Assembly (NCBI RefSeq): GCF_042675705.1 | Contig: NZ_JBHTJJ010000001.1 | Strand: one strand, 5' to 3' | Length of the DNA: 64,000 bases | DNA from: Ruegeria arenilitoris | GTDB lineage: Bacteria; Pseudomonadota; Alphaproteobacteria; Rhodobacterales; Rhodobacteraceae | Shown here: piece after piece, positions 23,978 to 33,486 of the stretch | Layout: the number at the start of each line of letters is the position of its first letter | How positions within the stretch are numbered: position 1 is the first letter of the stretch | Program-made: the position numbers and the translations under genes | The notes under the pieces: model-generated | Seen by the model: only the letters and a program-made list of their open reading frames with translations | The model's database searches: none | What the model was told of the DNA's origin: nothing

Positions 23978-26535
23978 CCCCCAAGTTTTGACGAAATCGC
24001 CAACTGAGCGGCAGCCAGCCGAGCGACCGGGACTCGGAAGGGTGAACAGGACACATAATCGAACCCCAAATCCCGACAAAGGGCGATTGATTCGGGGTTG
24101 CCGCCATGTTCACCACAGACCGAAAGCGTGACATCGGGCCGAGCTGTGCGCCCCCGCTCCGAGCCCAGCTTGAGCAGTTCGCCGACTCCATCGGCGTCCA
24201 GAACATGGAACGGATCCTCGGTGAACACACCCTGCCGGACATAGGCCGACATGAAGCGTCCCGCATCGTCGCGCGACAGGCCATAGGTCATCTGTGTCAG
24301 GTCGTTGGTGCCGAAACTCAGGAACGAGGCGTGAGGAGCGATTTCCTCGGCACGCAGACAGGCCCGGGGCGTTTCGACCATCACACCCAACCGGTACTCG
24401 AACTCCTGACCACGCTCGGCCGCAACGGCGGAGGCAACTGTGTCCACCCGCGCCTTGATCAGCTCGACCTCACGCTTGGCTGAAACAAGCGGGATCATGA
24501 CCTCGGGCACCACCGGTGCACCATTCTTGCTGGCTTCGAGCGTCGCCTCGAAGATCGCGCGGGCTTGCATGTCATAGATCTCGGGCACCGTGATACCTAG
24601 ACGCACTCCCCGCAACCCAAGCATCGGGTTGTATTCGCTCATTTCGTCCACCCGACGCTCGACATCCGAAACCGGAAGGTCCAGCGCCTCGGCCAGCTCG
24701 CGCTGCCCGCTGCGCGTGGTCGGCAGAAACTCGTGCAGAGGCGGATCAAACAATCGGATGCAGACGGGCTGGCCTTCCATGATCCGGAAAAGCTGCACGA
24801 AATCATCGCGTTGCATCGGAAGCAACCGTTCCAGAACCGCCGCGCGCCCCGATGAAGTCTGAGCGAAAATCATCTCGCGCATCACGATCAGGCGACCGGG
24901 GTCAAAAAACATATGCTCGGTTCGGCACAACCCGATCCCCTGCGCCTGGAAGTTCCGCGCAGCCTGCGCGTCGGCAGGTGTGTCGGCATTGGCACGAATT
25001 GATATGTCACGCTCGGCGTCGGCCCAACTCATCAATGTCTGAAAACAGTCATCCAGAGCAGCTTCAAGCATCGCCGGCTCGCCTGCCAAAACCTGGCCCG
25101 AGCTTCCGTCAATCGTCAGAATGTCGCCAGTGGTGAAAACGCGGCCGTCCGGAACGGAAAGCTGCTTTTTCTTGGTCTGAAACCGCATCTCGGACGCGCC
25201 GACGATACAGGGCAGCCCCAGGCCGCGCCCGATCACGGCCGCATGGCTGGTCATGCCACCCTTTTCCGTCAGTACTGCGACCGCGGCGTGCATGCCGCGC
25301 ACATCCTCGGGCGAGGTTTCACGGCGCACCAGAATGCAGGGCTCACCGCGTGCGGCGCTGGCTTGTGCCTCGGCCGAAGTGAACACGATCCGGCCGGTGG
25401 CCGCTCCGGGACTGGCCCCGATGCCCGTGGTCAGCACGTCACGCTTGGCCTCGGGATGCACCTGACGGTGCAGCAACTCATTCAACGAATGCGGATCGAT
25501 CCGCATGACGGCTTCCTGCTGGGTGATGATGCCATCCTCGGCCAATCGAACGGCGATCCGCATGGCGGCGCGGGCGCTGCGCTGAACGCGGACCCCGTCC
25601 AGAATATGCACCTTGCCGTTTTCGATCACGAATTCGACCTGCATCTCTTCGCGCAATTTGCGCCGCATCAACGCCGCATGTGCCTTAAGGTCGGCAAAGG
25701 CCTGAGGCGCAACATCCTCGAGCGCCTGCCCGCGCGGGTCTTTTTCAAGGTACAGGGCGGCAACCCCCTCGCCCAGCGCATCACGCCCCTGGCTTTGGCT
25801 CAGGTAGCGGCCAGTGATCTGCGGCATGCCGGTCGAGGAATCCACCAGCTGCAACACACCCGATCCGCATTCGCCCTGGCCGACGCCCGGGATCATCTCC
25901 TGGATGACAAGGCCCAGCCCGGCATCCGCCGGAGCGCCCTTGGCCTGCCGCAATAGGCGGGCGGACGTTCCATCCCACGCCCGCGCCATCGAGCGCAGGA
26001 CCGCCAGCAACTGCTCGCCCCGGTCCTGGGGGAACGCTTCGTCGGTTTCGTCCTCATACGCGCGCAGGGTCTGGCGCAGGCCTTCGCGACCATCGGCTTC
26101 GATGTCGTCGAAAACGTCTGCGTCCAGGCGCGCGACGTGGATCGCGTAGCTTTGGACGAACCGCAGATACAATGCGGCGGCGGCCTCAGGGCCCATCTTG
26201 TCGGACAATTCCACGAAACGGGCATCGTTGATCCCGATGTTCAGAACCGCGCCGGGGCCACCCCAGTCAGGGTCCTCGGAACTGGGACGCACGCACAGCA
26301 ACGCCGATGCGTCGAACTGTTCAAGTATGGCTTCGATTGCCGGGATATCGCCGTCAGCGATCCGCCGCACCTGATCGAAGGACAGGGCCACAGTACGCGG
26401 TACGGGAAGGTCCAACCGCACAAGGCGCTGCAGGCATTTCGCCCGGCCGCCATGGGTGTCGGCGGCGACAGGAGCATCGGGAGTGATGAGCGTGGTATGC
26501 GGATTATTCTGCACTGCGGCACCTTTTGGTTTCAC
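23974..26535 (-). CDS. ppdK: Pyruvate, phosphate dikinase
   Basis: PpdK interconverts pyruvate, ATP and phosphate with PEP, AMP and PPi. The 853-residue protein has the N-terminal nucleotide-binding domain (RPSSEDPDWGGPGAVLNIGI). The phosphohistidine segment is TEKGGMTSHAAVIGRGLGLP near residue 450. A C-terminal PEP barrel has IGLCRTEHMFFDPGR, RLGVMVETPRACLRAEEI, SFGTNDLTQMTYGLSRDD and SVCGEHGGNPESIALC, which includes the catalytic Cys. It fits gluconeogenic PEP supply in roseobacters. A GTG at VQNNPHTT is an alternative start a few codons in. Confidence 0.96.
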   Translation of the reverse strand: MKPKGAAVQNNPHTTLITPDAPVAADTHGGRAKCLQRLVRLDLPVPRTVALSFDQVRRIADGDIPAIEAILEQFDASALLCVRPSSEDPDWGGPGAVLNIGINDARFVELSDKMGPEAAAALYLRFVQSYAIHVARLDADVFDDIEADGREGLRQTLRAYEDETDEAFPQDRGEQLLAVLRSMARAWDGTSARLLRQAKGAPADAGLGLVIQEMIPGVGQGECGSGVLQLVDSSTGMPQITGRYLSQSQGRDALGEGVAALYLEKDPRGQALEDVAPQAFADLKAHAALMRRKLREEMQVEFVIENGKVHILDGVRVQRSARAAMRIAVRLAEDGIITQQEAVMRIDPHSLNELLHRQVHPEAKRDVLTTGIGASPGAATGRIVFTSAEAQASAARGEPCILVRRETSPEDVRGMHAAVAVLTEKGGMTSHAAVIGRGLGLPCIVGASEMRFQTKKKQLSVPDGRVFTTGDILTIDGSSGQVLAGEPAMLEAALDDCFQTLMSWADAERDISIRANADTPADAQAARNFQAQGIGLCRTEHMFFDPGRLIVMREMIFAQTSSGRAAVLERLLPMQRDDFVQLFRIMEGQPVCIRLFDPPLHEFLPTTRSGQRELAEALDLPVSDVERRVDEMSEYNPMLGLRGVRLGITVPEIYDMQARAIFEATLEASKNGAPVVPEVMIPLVSAKREVELIKARVDTVASAVAAERGQEFEYRLGVMVETPRACLRAEEIAPHASFLSFGTNDLTQMTYGLSRDDAGRFMSAYVRQGVFTEDPFHVLDADGVGELLKLGSERGRTARPDVTLSVCGEHGGNPESIALCRDLGFDYVSCSPFRVPVARLAAAQLAISSKLGG

Positions 26536-26601
26536 CGCAGCATAAGCGCCCCAGCCTTCCGCGCAAGGGCCTTGTGGGCGCGCCAGAGCGCGCCCTTTGG
26601 G

Positions 26602-28761
26602 TCAGCCTTCGATCTTGGTCAGGTCCGCGACGCTGGAGCAGATCTGGCGGATCTGACTCAGCAGATTCAGACGGTTGCGGCGCAGCACGGCATTGTCGGA
26701 GTTGACCTGGACGCCCTCAAAGAACGCGTCGATCGGCCCGCGCAGCGCGGCCATGGCCGACATCGCCGCCGGGAAATCCTCGGCCTTGAGTGCCGGTGCA
26801 ATCTTGGCCTGTGCTTGATCCAGCGCGGCGAACAGGGCCTTTTCGCTGTCGGTTTCGGCGAATTTCAGATCGGCACCGAAAGAGTATTCGACCCCGTCCT
26901 TTTCCTCGGCCTGGGTCAGGATGTTGTTGGCCCGCTTGAACCCCTGAACCAAGTTTTCGCCATCCTCGGTCGCGATCACGGCATTCAACGCGCGGGCGCG
27001 TTTGACCAGCAGGTTGAGGTCGTCATTGCCGTCCATCGCGATGCAGGCGTCGATCACGTCGTGGCGAATGCCCTCGTCGCGCAGGAAGACCTTGAGGCGG
27101 TCGTGGATGAAGGAAAGGAGCTCATATGCAATCTCAGTCGGACTACGTTCATCGGCAACACCGATGGAATTAAAGTCTTCAATACTGTCGAAGTCCTGTA
27201 CATCATCGATTGTCCGTGCTCGCGCCGCTTCTTGGTTGCGCGTCACTTGAGTAACTAGAAAACTGAGCAATGGGAGACGAAGTTCATTGGTTGCGGTCAA
27301 CCGGATTACTCCCAACGCCGCCCGTCGCAGCGCAAACGGGTCTTTCGACCCGGTCGGCTTTTCGTCGATAGCCCAGAATCCGCTCAGCGTGTCCAGCTTG
27401 TCGGCCAGTGCCTCGGTTACCGAGAGCGATGCGGTCGGCACGTCATCGGATGGACCCAGCGGCGAGTAATGTTCCTGCGCCACGGCGGCCACGGCGGCGT
27501 CTTCGCCGGCGGCCTCAATGTAATAACGGCCCATAAGCCCCTGAAGTTCGGGGAATTCATAGACCATTTCCGAGCTCAGATCGGCCTTGGCCAGAAGCGC
27601 GGCCTTTTCCGCCTGATCCGGGTCGGCGCCCGTCACCGGGGCCAGTTCGCGAGCCAGCGCGGCGATGCGCTCGATCCGCTGCGCTTGGGTGCCCAGCTTG
27701 TTGTGGAAGGTCACGTTCTCCAGCGCGCGGGTCCATTGCGTGATGTCTGCCTTGGCAACGCGCAGGTCATTCTCCCAGAAGAATTTCGCATCGGCCAGAC
27801 GCGCCGACAGCACCTTCTGGTTGCCGGCCAGAATGGTCGCGCCATTGTCGGTGGTCTCACGGTTCGACACGGTGATGAACCGTTCGATCCGCCCCGACTT
27901 GGGGTTGCGGACCGAGAAGAATTTCTGGTGCTCTTTCATCGAGGTCTGCAGCACCTCGGGCGGCAGGTCGAGGAATTCATCGTCGATCTGCCCCATCAGC
28001 ACCACAGGCCATTCGACCAGCCCGGCCACCTCGGCCAGCAGGCCCTTGTCCTCGACCACCTCCAGACCGGCGGCAAAGGCCATGTTCTGTGCGTCGTTCC
28101 AGATGTGCTCGGCCCGTTCCTCGGGCGACAGCACTACATAGGCGCGCTTCAGCTTGGCGGCGTAATCCTCGAACCCGGTCACGGCAAACCGGCCCGGCGC
28201 CATGAAGCGGTGGCCCTCGGTGGTGTCGCCGGCGGCGATCCCGTCGATCTCCATCGGCACGACCTGCGCGCCGCTTTCATCGCTGAGGATGCACAGGATC
28301 GAATGCAGCGGGCGCACCCAACGCAGCTGCCCGCTGCCCCAGCGCATGGATTTCGGCCAGGGGAAGTTGCGGATCGTGTCAGCCAGAACCTCGGCCACGA
28401 TCTCGGCCGCCGGGCGCCCCGGTTTCTCGATGGTGGCGAAATAGACCGCACCTTTGGGCGTGTCCCGTTCCTCCAGCTGGTCGCGGCTGATCCCCGCGCC
28501 ACGCAGGAAACCTTCGATGGCCTTGTCCGGCGCGCCGACCTTGGGGCCCTTGCGTTCCTCGCGGATGGTGGGGCTTTCGGCCAGTAGCCCCTCGACCGCA
28601 AGCGTCAGGCGGCGCGGCGTGGTCAGGGCATGGGCATGGGCATAGGTCAGACCGGCCTCGACCAGACCGTCGGTGATCCGTTTTTTCAGATCCTCGCCGG
28701 CGCGGGTCTGCATGCGCGCGGGGATTTCCTCGGAAAACAGTTCGATCAGCAGGTCGGGCAT
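26602..28761 (-). CDS. glyS: Glycine--tRNA ligase beta subunit
   Basis: GlyS partners GlyQ in the alpha2beta2 bacterial glycyl-tRNA synthetase; beta binds tRNA. The 719-residue protein starts MPDLLIELFSEEIPARMQTR, has the family blocks NFPWPKSMRWGSG and DPFALRRAALGVIRL, and ends in the DALR-like helical domain. Between RRAALGVIRL and FIHDRLKVFLRDEGIRHDV, roughly residues 490-547, lies an acidic stretch (TIDDVQDFDSIEDFNSIGVA) encoded by visibly AT-richer DNA (27120-27290). The frame stays open across it. It sits downstream of glyQ, DUF6446 and gltS, all leftward. Confidence 0.97.
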   Translation of the reverse strand: MPDLLIELFSEEIPARMQTRAGEDLKKRITDGLVEAGLTYAHAHALTTPRRLTLAVEGLLAESPTIREERKGPKVGAPDKAIEGFLRGAGISRDQLEERDTPKGAVYFATIEKPGRPAAEIVAEVLADTIRNFPWPKSMRWGSGQLRWVRPLHSILCILSDESGAQVVPMEIDGIAAGDTTEGHRFMAPGRFAVTGFEDYAAKLKRAYVVLSPEERAEHIWNDAQNMAFAAGLEVVEDKGLLAEVAGLVEWPVVLMGQIDDEFLDLPPEVLQTSMKEHQKFFSVRNPKSGRIERFITVSNRETTDNGATILAGNQKVLSARLADAKFFWENDLRVAKADITQWTRALENVTFHNKLGTQAQRIERIAALARELAPVTGADPDQAEKAALLAKADLSSEMVYEFPELQGLMGRYYIEAAGEDAAVAAVAQEHYSPLGPSDDVPTASLSVTEALADKLDTLSGFWAIDEKPTGSKDPFALRRAALGVIRLTATNELRLPLLSFLVTQVTRNQEAARARTIDDVQDFDSIEDFNSIGVADERSPTEIAYELLSFIHDRLKVFLRDEGIRHDVIDACIAMDGNDDLNLLVKRARALNAVIATEDGENLVQGFKRANNILTQAEEKDGVEYSFGADLKFAETDSEKALFAALDQAQAKIAPALKAEDFPAAMSAMAALRGPIDAFFEGVQVNSDNAVLRRNRLNLLSQIRQICSSVADLTKIEG

Positions 28762-28770
28762 TTTCGATCC

Positions 28771-29982
28771 TTAGAAATTGACGATCGTCTGGATGACGAT
28801 GGCATTGGCGATATCCACGAAGAATGCGGATACAAGGGGGAGCACGATAAAGGCAATAGGCGAAGGCCCGTATCGCTTGGTTACGGCGGTCATATTGGCA
28901 ATTGCGGTCGGTGTCGCGCCCAGCGCGAACCCGCCGAACCCCGCCGCCAGCACGGCTGCGCGGTAGTTGGCGCCCATGACCGGGAACAGAACCCAGATCA
29001 CGAAAGCCACCGCAAACAACGTCTGCGCCGTCATGATCACCACGATGGACAGGCCCAGATCGGCGATGGTCCACAGCTGCAGGCTCATCAGCGACATGGC
29101 CAGAAACGCGCCCAGCGCGAATTCCGAGATCAGCGCCAGCGACGGTGTGCGCGACACCGGCGCGGCGCGCGGGGCCAGCAGCGGGCGTAGGTTGCCAATT
29201 ACGATGCCCATGATCAGGCAAGGCACGAACAGCGGCAGTTTCAAACCCGCGGCCAGGATCACCTCGGACAGAGCATAGCCCGCGATGATGGCTATGTTCA
29301 GGTACAGCAGCACCCGCATCACCGTCAGGTGGTCGATCTTCGCGGCCGCGTCTGACGGCTCGTCGGGTACGCCGATCGTGTGTTCCTCGTCCGGGCGGTT
29401 TGGCGACAGGTCGCGCCCTTCGATCAACAGACGCGCGATGGGGCCACCGACCAGCGCCGCCAGAACCAGGCCCAGGGTCGCCACGGCCACCCCCAGTTCG
29501 GTCGCGCCCTCAAGCCCGGTCACCTGCCCGACCTCGGGCGCCCAGGCGATGGCGGTGCCATGGCCGCCGATCAGGGCAGCCGAGCCGAACAGAACGCCGG
29601 ACTGCGCCGGATAGCCGAAGGCCGCCGCCCCAGCTGCGCCGATCAGGTTCTGCGCCACGATCGTCACCAACGTCAGGATCAGCAGTAGCAGCAGAGGCTT
29701 TCCGCCTGCGATCAGATCGGACAGCCGGGCATTCAGGCCGATCCCGGCAAAGAACAGCACCAGCAGGAAATCCCGCGCGGTCAGGTCGAACTCCAGCTCC
29801 ATCCCGAACAACAGATAAAGCGTCAGAACCACCAGCGAGGCCAACAGACCTCCGGTTACGGGTTCGGGAATGTTGAATCGGCGCAGAACCTCTGTGCGGG
29901 CGTTGATCTCGGCGCCCATCAGGTAGACGGCAAAGCCCAGCGTTGCCGTCAGAAATCCTGGGATTTCAACGATGAACCCCAT
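28771..29982 (-). CDS. gltS: Sodium/glutamate symporter GltS
   Basis: This is a Na+-coupled glutamate importer of the inner membrane. The 403-residue protein has about ten helices in two inverted repeats, with the glycine-rich re-entrant loops GGHGTAIAWAPEVG and GGFALGATPTAIANMTAVT. The frame extends to a GTG at 29991, but the family starts at MGFIVEIPGFLTATLGFAVY. It sits 9 nt upstream of glyS and follows the DUF6446 gene at once, inside the glyQ-glyS run. Confidence 0.94.
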   Translation of the reverse strand: MGFIVEIPGFLTATLGFAVYLMGAEINARTEVLRRFNIPEPVTGGLLASLVVLTLYLLFGMELEFDLTARDFLLVLFFAGIGLNARLSDLIAGGKPLLLLLILTLVTIVAQNLIGAAGAAAFGYPAQSGVLFGSAALIGGHGTAIAWAPEVGQVTGLEGATELGVAVATLGLVLAALVGGPIARLLIEGRDLSPNRPDEEHTIGVPDEPSDAAAKIDHLTVMRVLLYLNIAIIAGYALSEVILAAGLKLPLFVPCLIMGIVIGNLRPLLAPRAAPVSRTPSLALISEFALGAFLAMSLMSLQLWTIADLGLSIVVIMTAQTLFAVAFVIWVLFPVMGANYRAAVLAAGFGGFALGATPTAIANMTAVTKRYGPSPIAFIVLPLVSAFFVDIANAIVIQTIVNF

Positions 29983-29991
29983 CCCGCCCAC

Positions 29992-30516
29992 TCAGTTTTC
30001 CGGTCGGGGCGGACACTCTTCGCCGACAACCGTTCCGTCATAGGCCTTTTCGCCGCAGTTGTTCAGAGCATGCCAGGCAAAGCCCGAACCGTCCTGCGTC
30101 ACTGCGACGATCCGATCAACGCCGTAGTGGACGTTCTTGACCCCTATGAAAGCGCGGGCGGATCCGTTCGCCAACGCCTCGGCCAGAGCAGCCGCATCAT
30201 AGCAGTCGAACCAACCCGGGGCCGTCAGCGGCTCGGCCTTTTCGGCGCTCATGTAGCGGACGGCCAGCTGTTCCGGCTTCAGATCTGTCTGGAAACACGC
30301 CCGATACCGGATCGGAGAGCTGTCGGCGTCGATCGCCTGAAACGCGCTGTAGGCTATGGGCACAGGTTGGCCGGTCGCGGTTTCGGTCAGAACAACATCC
30401 TGACCGGGTGAGGGTTCGACCTCGTAGTAGTAGCCGTAGACCTGCAGGTAATACATGCTGACGCCAGCGATGACGGCGCAAGCGACCAACAGAATTGCCA
30501 GCATTTTCCCGGTCAT
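29992..30516 (-). CDS. DUF6446-type membrane-anchored protein
   Basis: This 174-residue protein has a near-perfect AGGAGG site 8 nt before the ATG. The N-terminal helix (MLAILLVACAVIAGVSMYYL) is a membrane anchor, and the rest is predicted periplasmic: IRYRACFQTD, GWFDCYDAAALAEALANGSA and NCGEKAYDGTV hold cysteines that could pair. It is conserved between glyQ and glyS in roseobacters, as far as I recall, under DUF6446. No function is known. It is transcribed with glyQ. Confidence 0.8.
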   Translation of the reverse strand: MTGKMLAILLVACAVIAGVSMYYLQVYGYYYEVEPSPGQDVVLTETATGQPVPIAYSAFQAIDADSSPIRYRACFQTDLKPEQLAVRYMSAEKAEPLTAPGWFDCYDAAALAEALANGSARAFIGVKNVHYGVDRIVAVTQDGSGFAWHALNNCGEKAYDGTVVGEECPPRPEN

Positions 30517-30547
30517 GCACGATCCTCCTATGGGGTGCGACGGGCCA

Positions 30548-31477
30548 TCAGGCCTCAAAACCTGCGGCTTCGGTCTGCACGAAGGCATCGGCGCATTGCT
30601 TGGCCAGCGCGCGCACCCGCCCGATATAGGCCTGCCGCTCGGTCACCGAAATCACGCCGCGCGCGTCCAGGAGGTTGAAGATATGGCTGGCCTTGATGCA
30701 CTGGTCATAAGCAGGATGCGCCATGATGATGCGCTTGCCCGTTTTGGGGTCAACGTTTTCCTGGCTCAGGATCGCGGCGCATTCTTCCTCGGCCTCTTCG
30801 AAGTGGCGCAGCAAAACCTCGGTGTTGGCCACGTCAAAGTTCCAACGGGCGTATTCCTCTTCGGTTTGCTTGAAGATGTCGCCATATGTCAGCGGGCTGG
30901 GTGATTGTGGGTCGTTGAAGGGCATGTCCATTACGTGGTCGATGCCCAGCACATACATCGCCAGACGTTCCAGACCATATGTCAGCTCGCCCGAGACCGG
31001 CGCGCAGTCATGGCCGCCGACCTGCTGGAAATAGGTAAACTGGCTGACTTCCATGCCGTCGCACCAGACCTCCCAGCCCAGGCCCCATGCGCCCAGGGTG
31101 GGGCTTTCCCAGTCATCCTCGACGAAACGGATGTCGTGCAGGTCCATGTCGATGCCGATGGCCTGAAGGCTGCCCAGATACAGCTCTTGCAGGTCCGGCG
31201 GGCTGGGTTTGATCAGCACCTGGTACTGATAGTAATGCTGCAAGCGGTTGGGGTTTTCGCCATAACGGCCATCGGTCGGACGGCGCGAAGGCTGAACGTA
31301 GGCCGCAGCCCAAGGTTTGGACCCCAGAGCCCGCAGGGTGGTTGCAGGGTGGAATGTACCGGCACCGACCTCCATGTCGTATGGCTGCAGGATGGCACAG
31401 CCCTTCGAGGCCCAGTAGTTCTGAAGCCGCAGGATGATTTCCTGAAATGAACGTGGTGCGCTGGACGGTTCGGTCAT
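30548..31477 (-). CDS. glyQ: Glycine--tRNA ligase alpha subunit
   Basis: GlyQ is the catalytic class II synthetase subunit that adenylates glycine. The 309-residue protein begins with SFQEIILRLQNYWASKGCAI. The active-site blocks GAGTFHPATTLRALG, AYVQPSRRPTDGRYGENPNR and LGWEVWCDGMEVSQFTYFQQ are all intact, and the terminal YDQCIKASHIFNLLDARGVI is typical. It is the first gene of a leftward run that continues with DUF6446, gltS, glyS and probably ppdK. Confidence 0.98.
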   Translation of the reverse strand: MTEPSSAPRSFQEIILRLQNYWASKGCAILQPYDMEVGAGTFHPATTLRALGSKPWAAAYVQPSRRPTDGRYGENPNRLQHYYQYQVLIKPSPPDLQELYLGSLQAIGIDMDLHDIRFVEDDWESPTLGAWGLGWEVWCDGMEVSQFTYFQQVGGHDCAPVSGELTYGLERLAMYVLGIDHVMDMPFNDPQSPSPLTYGDIFKQTEEEYARWNFDVANTEVLLRHFEEAEEECAAILSQENVDPKTGKRIIMAHPAYDQCIKASHIFNLLDARGVISVTERQAYIGRVRALAKQCADAFVQTEAAGFEA

Positions 31478-31683
31478 GACATTCCCTTTGGGCGCGGATT
31501 TGCCCGGTTCCGGTCGGTTTTGCCCTTCCTATGCAAGGGGCCAAGGGGCGTCAACGGGCCAATGCCCGCCTGCTGTCACTGTGCCGCCACACCAGAAATT
31601 CCCCGTATCGTGGGCATAGCGTTTTCACCCCTGAATCGCGTAAGTTGAGGCAAAGCCAAAACACTGCATAAAACGGGCAGAAA

Positions 31684-33429
31684 ATGACACGCATATTCGT
31701 TGCAATTCTTTTACTGATTACAGTCGGCCTGCGCGCTGCGTATGCTCAACAGGGGACTGACGCAGGCGTCTGGGTTCAGGTCGAAGCGCAGCCATCGCTG
31801 CGCGAGGCGCAGGACCGGGCGCAAGTCTATGCCAATGCCCTGCCCGACGTGAACGGGTTCCGCTTGAACAGCGGTTGGTACGCCATCGTGATCGGCCCCT
31901 ATCTGCGGGCCGACGCCGAGCAGGTGCTGCGCGTCTACCGGGCCGAACGGCAGATCCCCTCAGACAGTTTCATCACCTTTTCAGGCGCCCTGGGGCAGCA
32001 GTTCTGGCCAATTGGCGCCAATGTCCTGAACCGCGGCGCAATCACAGCGCCCGTTCAGCCTGAGCCGCAGCCAGAGCAGCCTCAGGCCGGTCTGACGCCG
32101 CAACCTTCGGACGAGACGAGATCACAGGCCCTGCAGTCCGAGCGGCTGCTGAGCGGACAGGAACGAAAAGACCTGCAAACCGCATTGCAGGCTGCCGGGT
32201 TCTACAGTTCGACCATCGACGGGGCATTCGGCCAAGGTACACGCCGGTCGATGGCGGAATGGCAGCGATTCAACGGCTTTGAACCGACCGGTGTCCTGAC
32301 GACGGCACAGCGAAAGGCTTTGATGGATGACTACAATGCCCCGCTGATCAGCGTCGGCATGGCCCGCCACGTTGATGATCGCGCCGGAATTTCCGTCGAT
32401 CTGCCGCTTGGGGTAGTTGCCTTCGACCGATACGAGGCGCCGTTCGCGCATTTCAACCCCAACGGGGATTTGGACGCACGGGTCGTTTTGATCAGCCAAG
32501 AGGGCAGCAACACCACTTTGCGCGCGCTGTTCGAGGCGATGCAATCGCTCGAGATCGTGCCGCTGAACGGCCCGCGTGAGCTGCGTGGCGACAGGTTTAC
32601 CATCGAAGGCCGTGGCAACGGGATCGTATCCTATACACAGGCCAATCTGAGCAACGGCAAGATCAAAGGCTTCACCCTTGTCTGGCCCGAAGGCGATGAC
32701 GCACGCCGCGCCCGGGTTCTGGCCGCAATGACCGCCAGCTTTGAAACCACCGATGGTGTTCTTGATGCTGCGGCTGGCGCCAATGCCGAGCAAAGCATCG
32801 ACTTGATGTCCGGTCTGCAACTCAGAAAACCAAGGTTGTCGCGATCGGGCTTTTTCGCCGATCCCAACGGTCTGGTCCTGACCGTGGCGGAGGCGGTGCA
32901 GAACTGCACCCGCGTCACCCTTGAGGACGGTCAGGAACTGCAAACCGCGTGGAGCGATCCCGAACTGGGCGTTGCGGTCCTGCGCCCCAACAAGACGCTG
33001 GCACCGATGGCCGTTGCGGCTTTGAACGAAGCCCAGCCTCGCCTGCAATCCGAAGTGGCCGTTGCGGGGTACTCATATGAGGGCGCTTTGGGGGCTCCGA
33101 CCCTGACCTACGGCAAGATCGCCGATATCCGCGGGCTGAACGGAGAGGCCGGCGTGACCCGCCTGAGCCTGACCGCACAACCCGGAGACGCTGGCGGCCC
33201 GGTATTCGATGATCACGGCAACGTGGTCGGAATGCTTCTGCCTGCGCAGACCGAGGGGCGTACCCTGCCCCGAGATGTCAGCCTTGCTGCCGCGGCCGAC
33301 CGCCTTCACGAGATCCTTTCAAAGGCCGGGGCCACGGCCCAGACTGCGAAGGAAACCGGCCAGGTTTCACCTGACGAGTTGAACCGCCGCGCGACCGGCA
33401 TGACCGTGCTGGTGAATTGCTGGGGCTGA
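31684..33429 (+). CDS. Exported SPOR + peptidoglycan-binding protein with triad-less trypsin-like domain
   Basis: The 581-residue protein has a signal peptide (1-21), a SPOR-like domain at 27-100 (GVWVQVEAQPSLREAQDRAQ, FRLNSGWYAIVIGPY), a proline/glutamine linker, a PG_binding_1 domain at 155-213 (LQTALQAAGFYSSTIDGAFG) and a trypsin-like domain at about 385-540. The last has the right frame (SGFFADPNGLVLTVAEAVQN, DPELGVAVLRP, PGDAGGPVFDDHGNVVGMLL), but the three catalytic positions read Glu403 (for His), Gly429 (for Asp) and Ala503 (for Ser). It is therefore predicted to be a cell-wall-bound pseudoprotease or scaffold. No operon partner is on its strand. Confidence 0.88.
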   Translation: MTRIFVAILLLITVGLRAAYAQQGTDAGVWVQVEAQPSLREAQDRAQVYANALPDVNGFRLNSGWYAIVIGPYLRADAEQVLRVYRAERQIPSDSFITFSGALGQQFWPIGANVLNRGAITAPVQPEPQPEQPQAGLTPQPSDETRSQALQSERLLSGQERKDLQTALQAAGFYSSTIDGAFGQGTRRSMAEWQRFNGFEPTGVLTTAQRKALMDDYNAPLISVGMARHVDDRAGISVDLPLGVVAFDRYEAPFAHFNPNGDLDARVVLISQEGSNTTLRALFEAMQSLEIVPLNGPRELRGDRFTIEGRGNGIVSYTQANLSNGKIKGFTLVWPEGDDARRARVLAAMTASFETTDGVLDAAAGANAEQSIDLMSGLQLRKPRLSRSGFFADPNGLVLTVAEAVQNCTRVTLEDGQELQTAWSDPELGVAVLRPNKTLAPMAVAALNEAQPRLQSEVAVAGYSYEGALGAPTLTYGKIADIRGLNGEAGVTRLSLTAQPGDAGGPVFDDHGNVVGMLLPAQTEGRTLPRDVSLAAAADRLHEILSKAGATAQTAKETGQVSPDELNRRATGMTVLVNCWG

Positions 33430-33452
33430 CCGAAAGTCACGAACAGAATTTG

Positions 33453-33486
33453 AAAGCGCCGCAGGAAGTTGCGGCGCCTTTTTTCA
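33453..33486. terminator. Intrinsic terminator between convergent genes
   Basis: GCGCCGCA (33456-33463) pairs with TGCGGCGC (33470-33477) over a 6-nt loop, followed by six T on the + strand (33479-33484). It ends the SPOR/pseudoprotease gene. The opposite-strand decarboxylase gene ends at 33484, so its stop lies inside this element. Confidence 0.9.
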
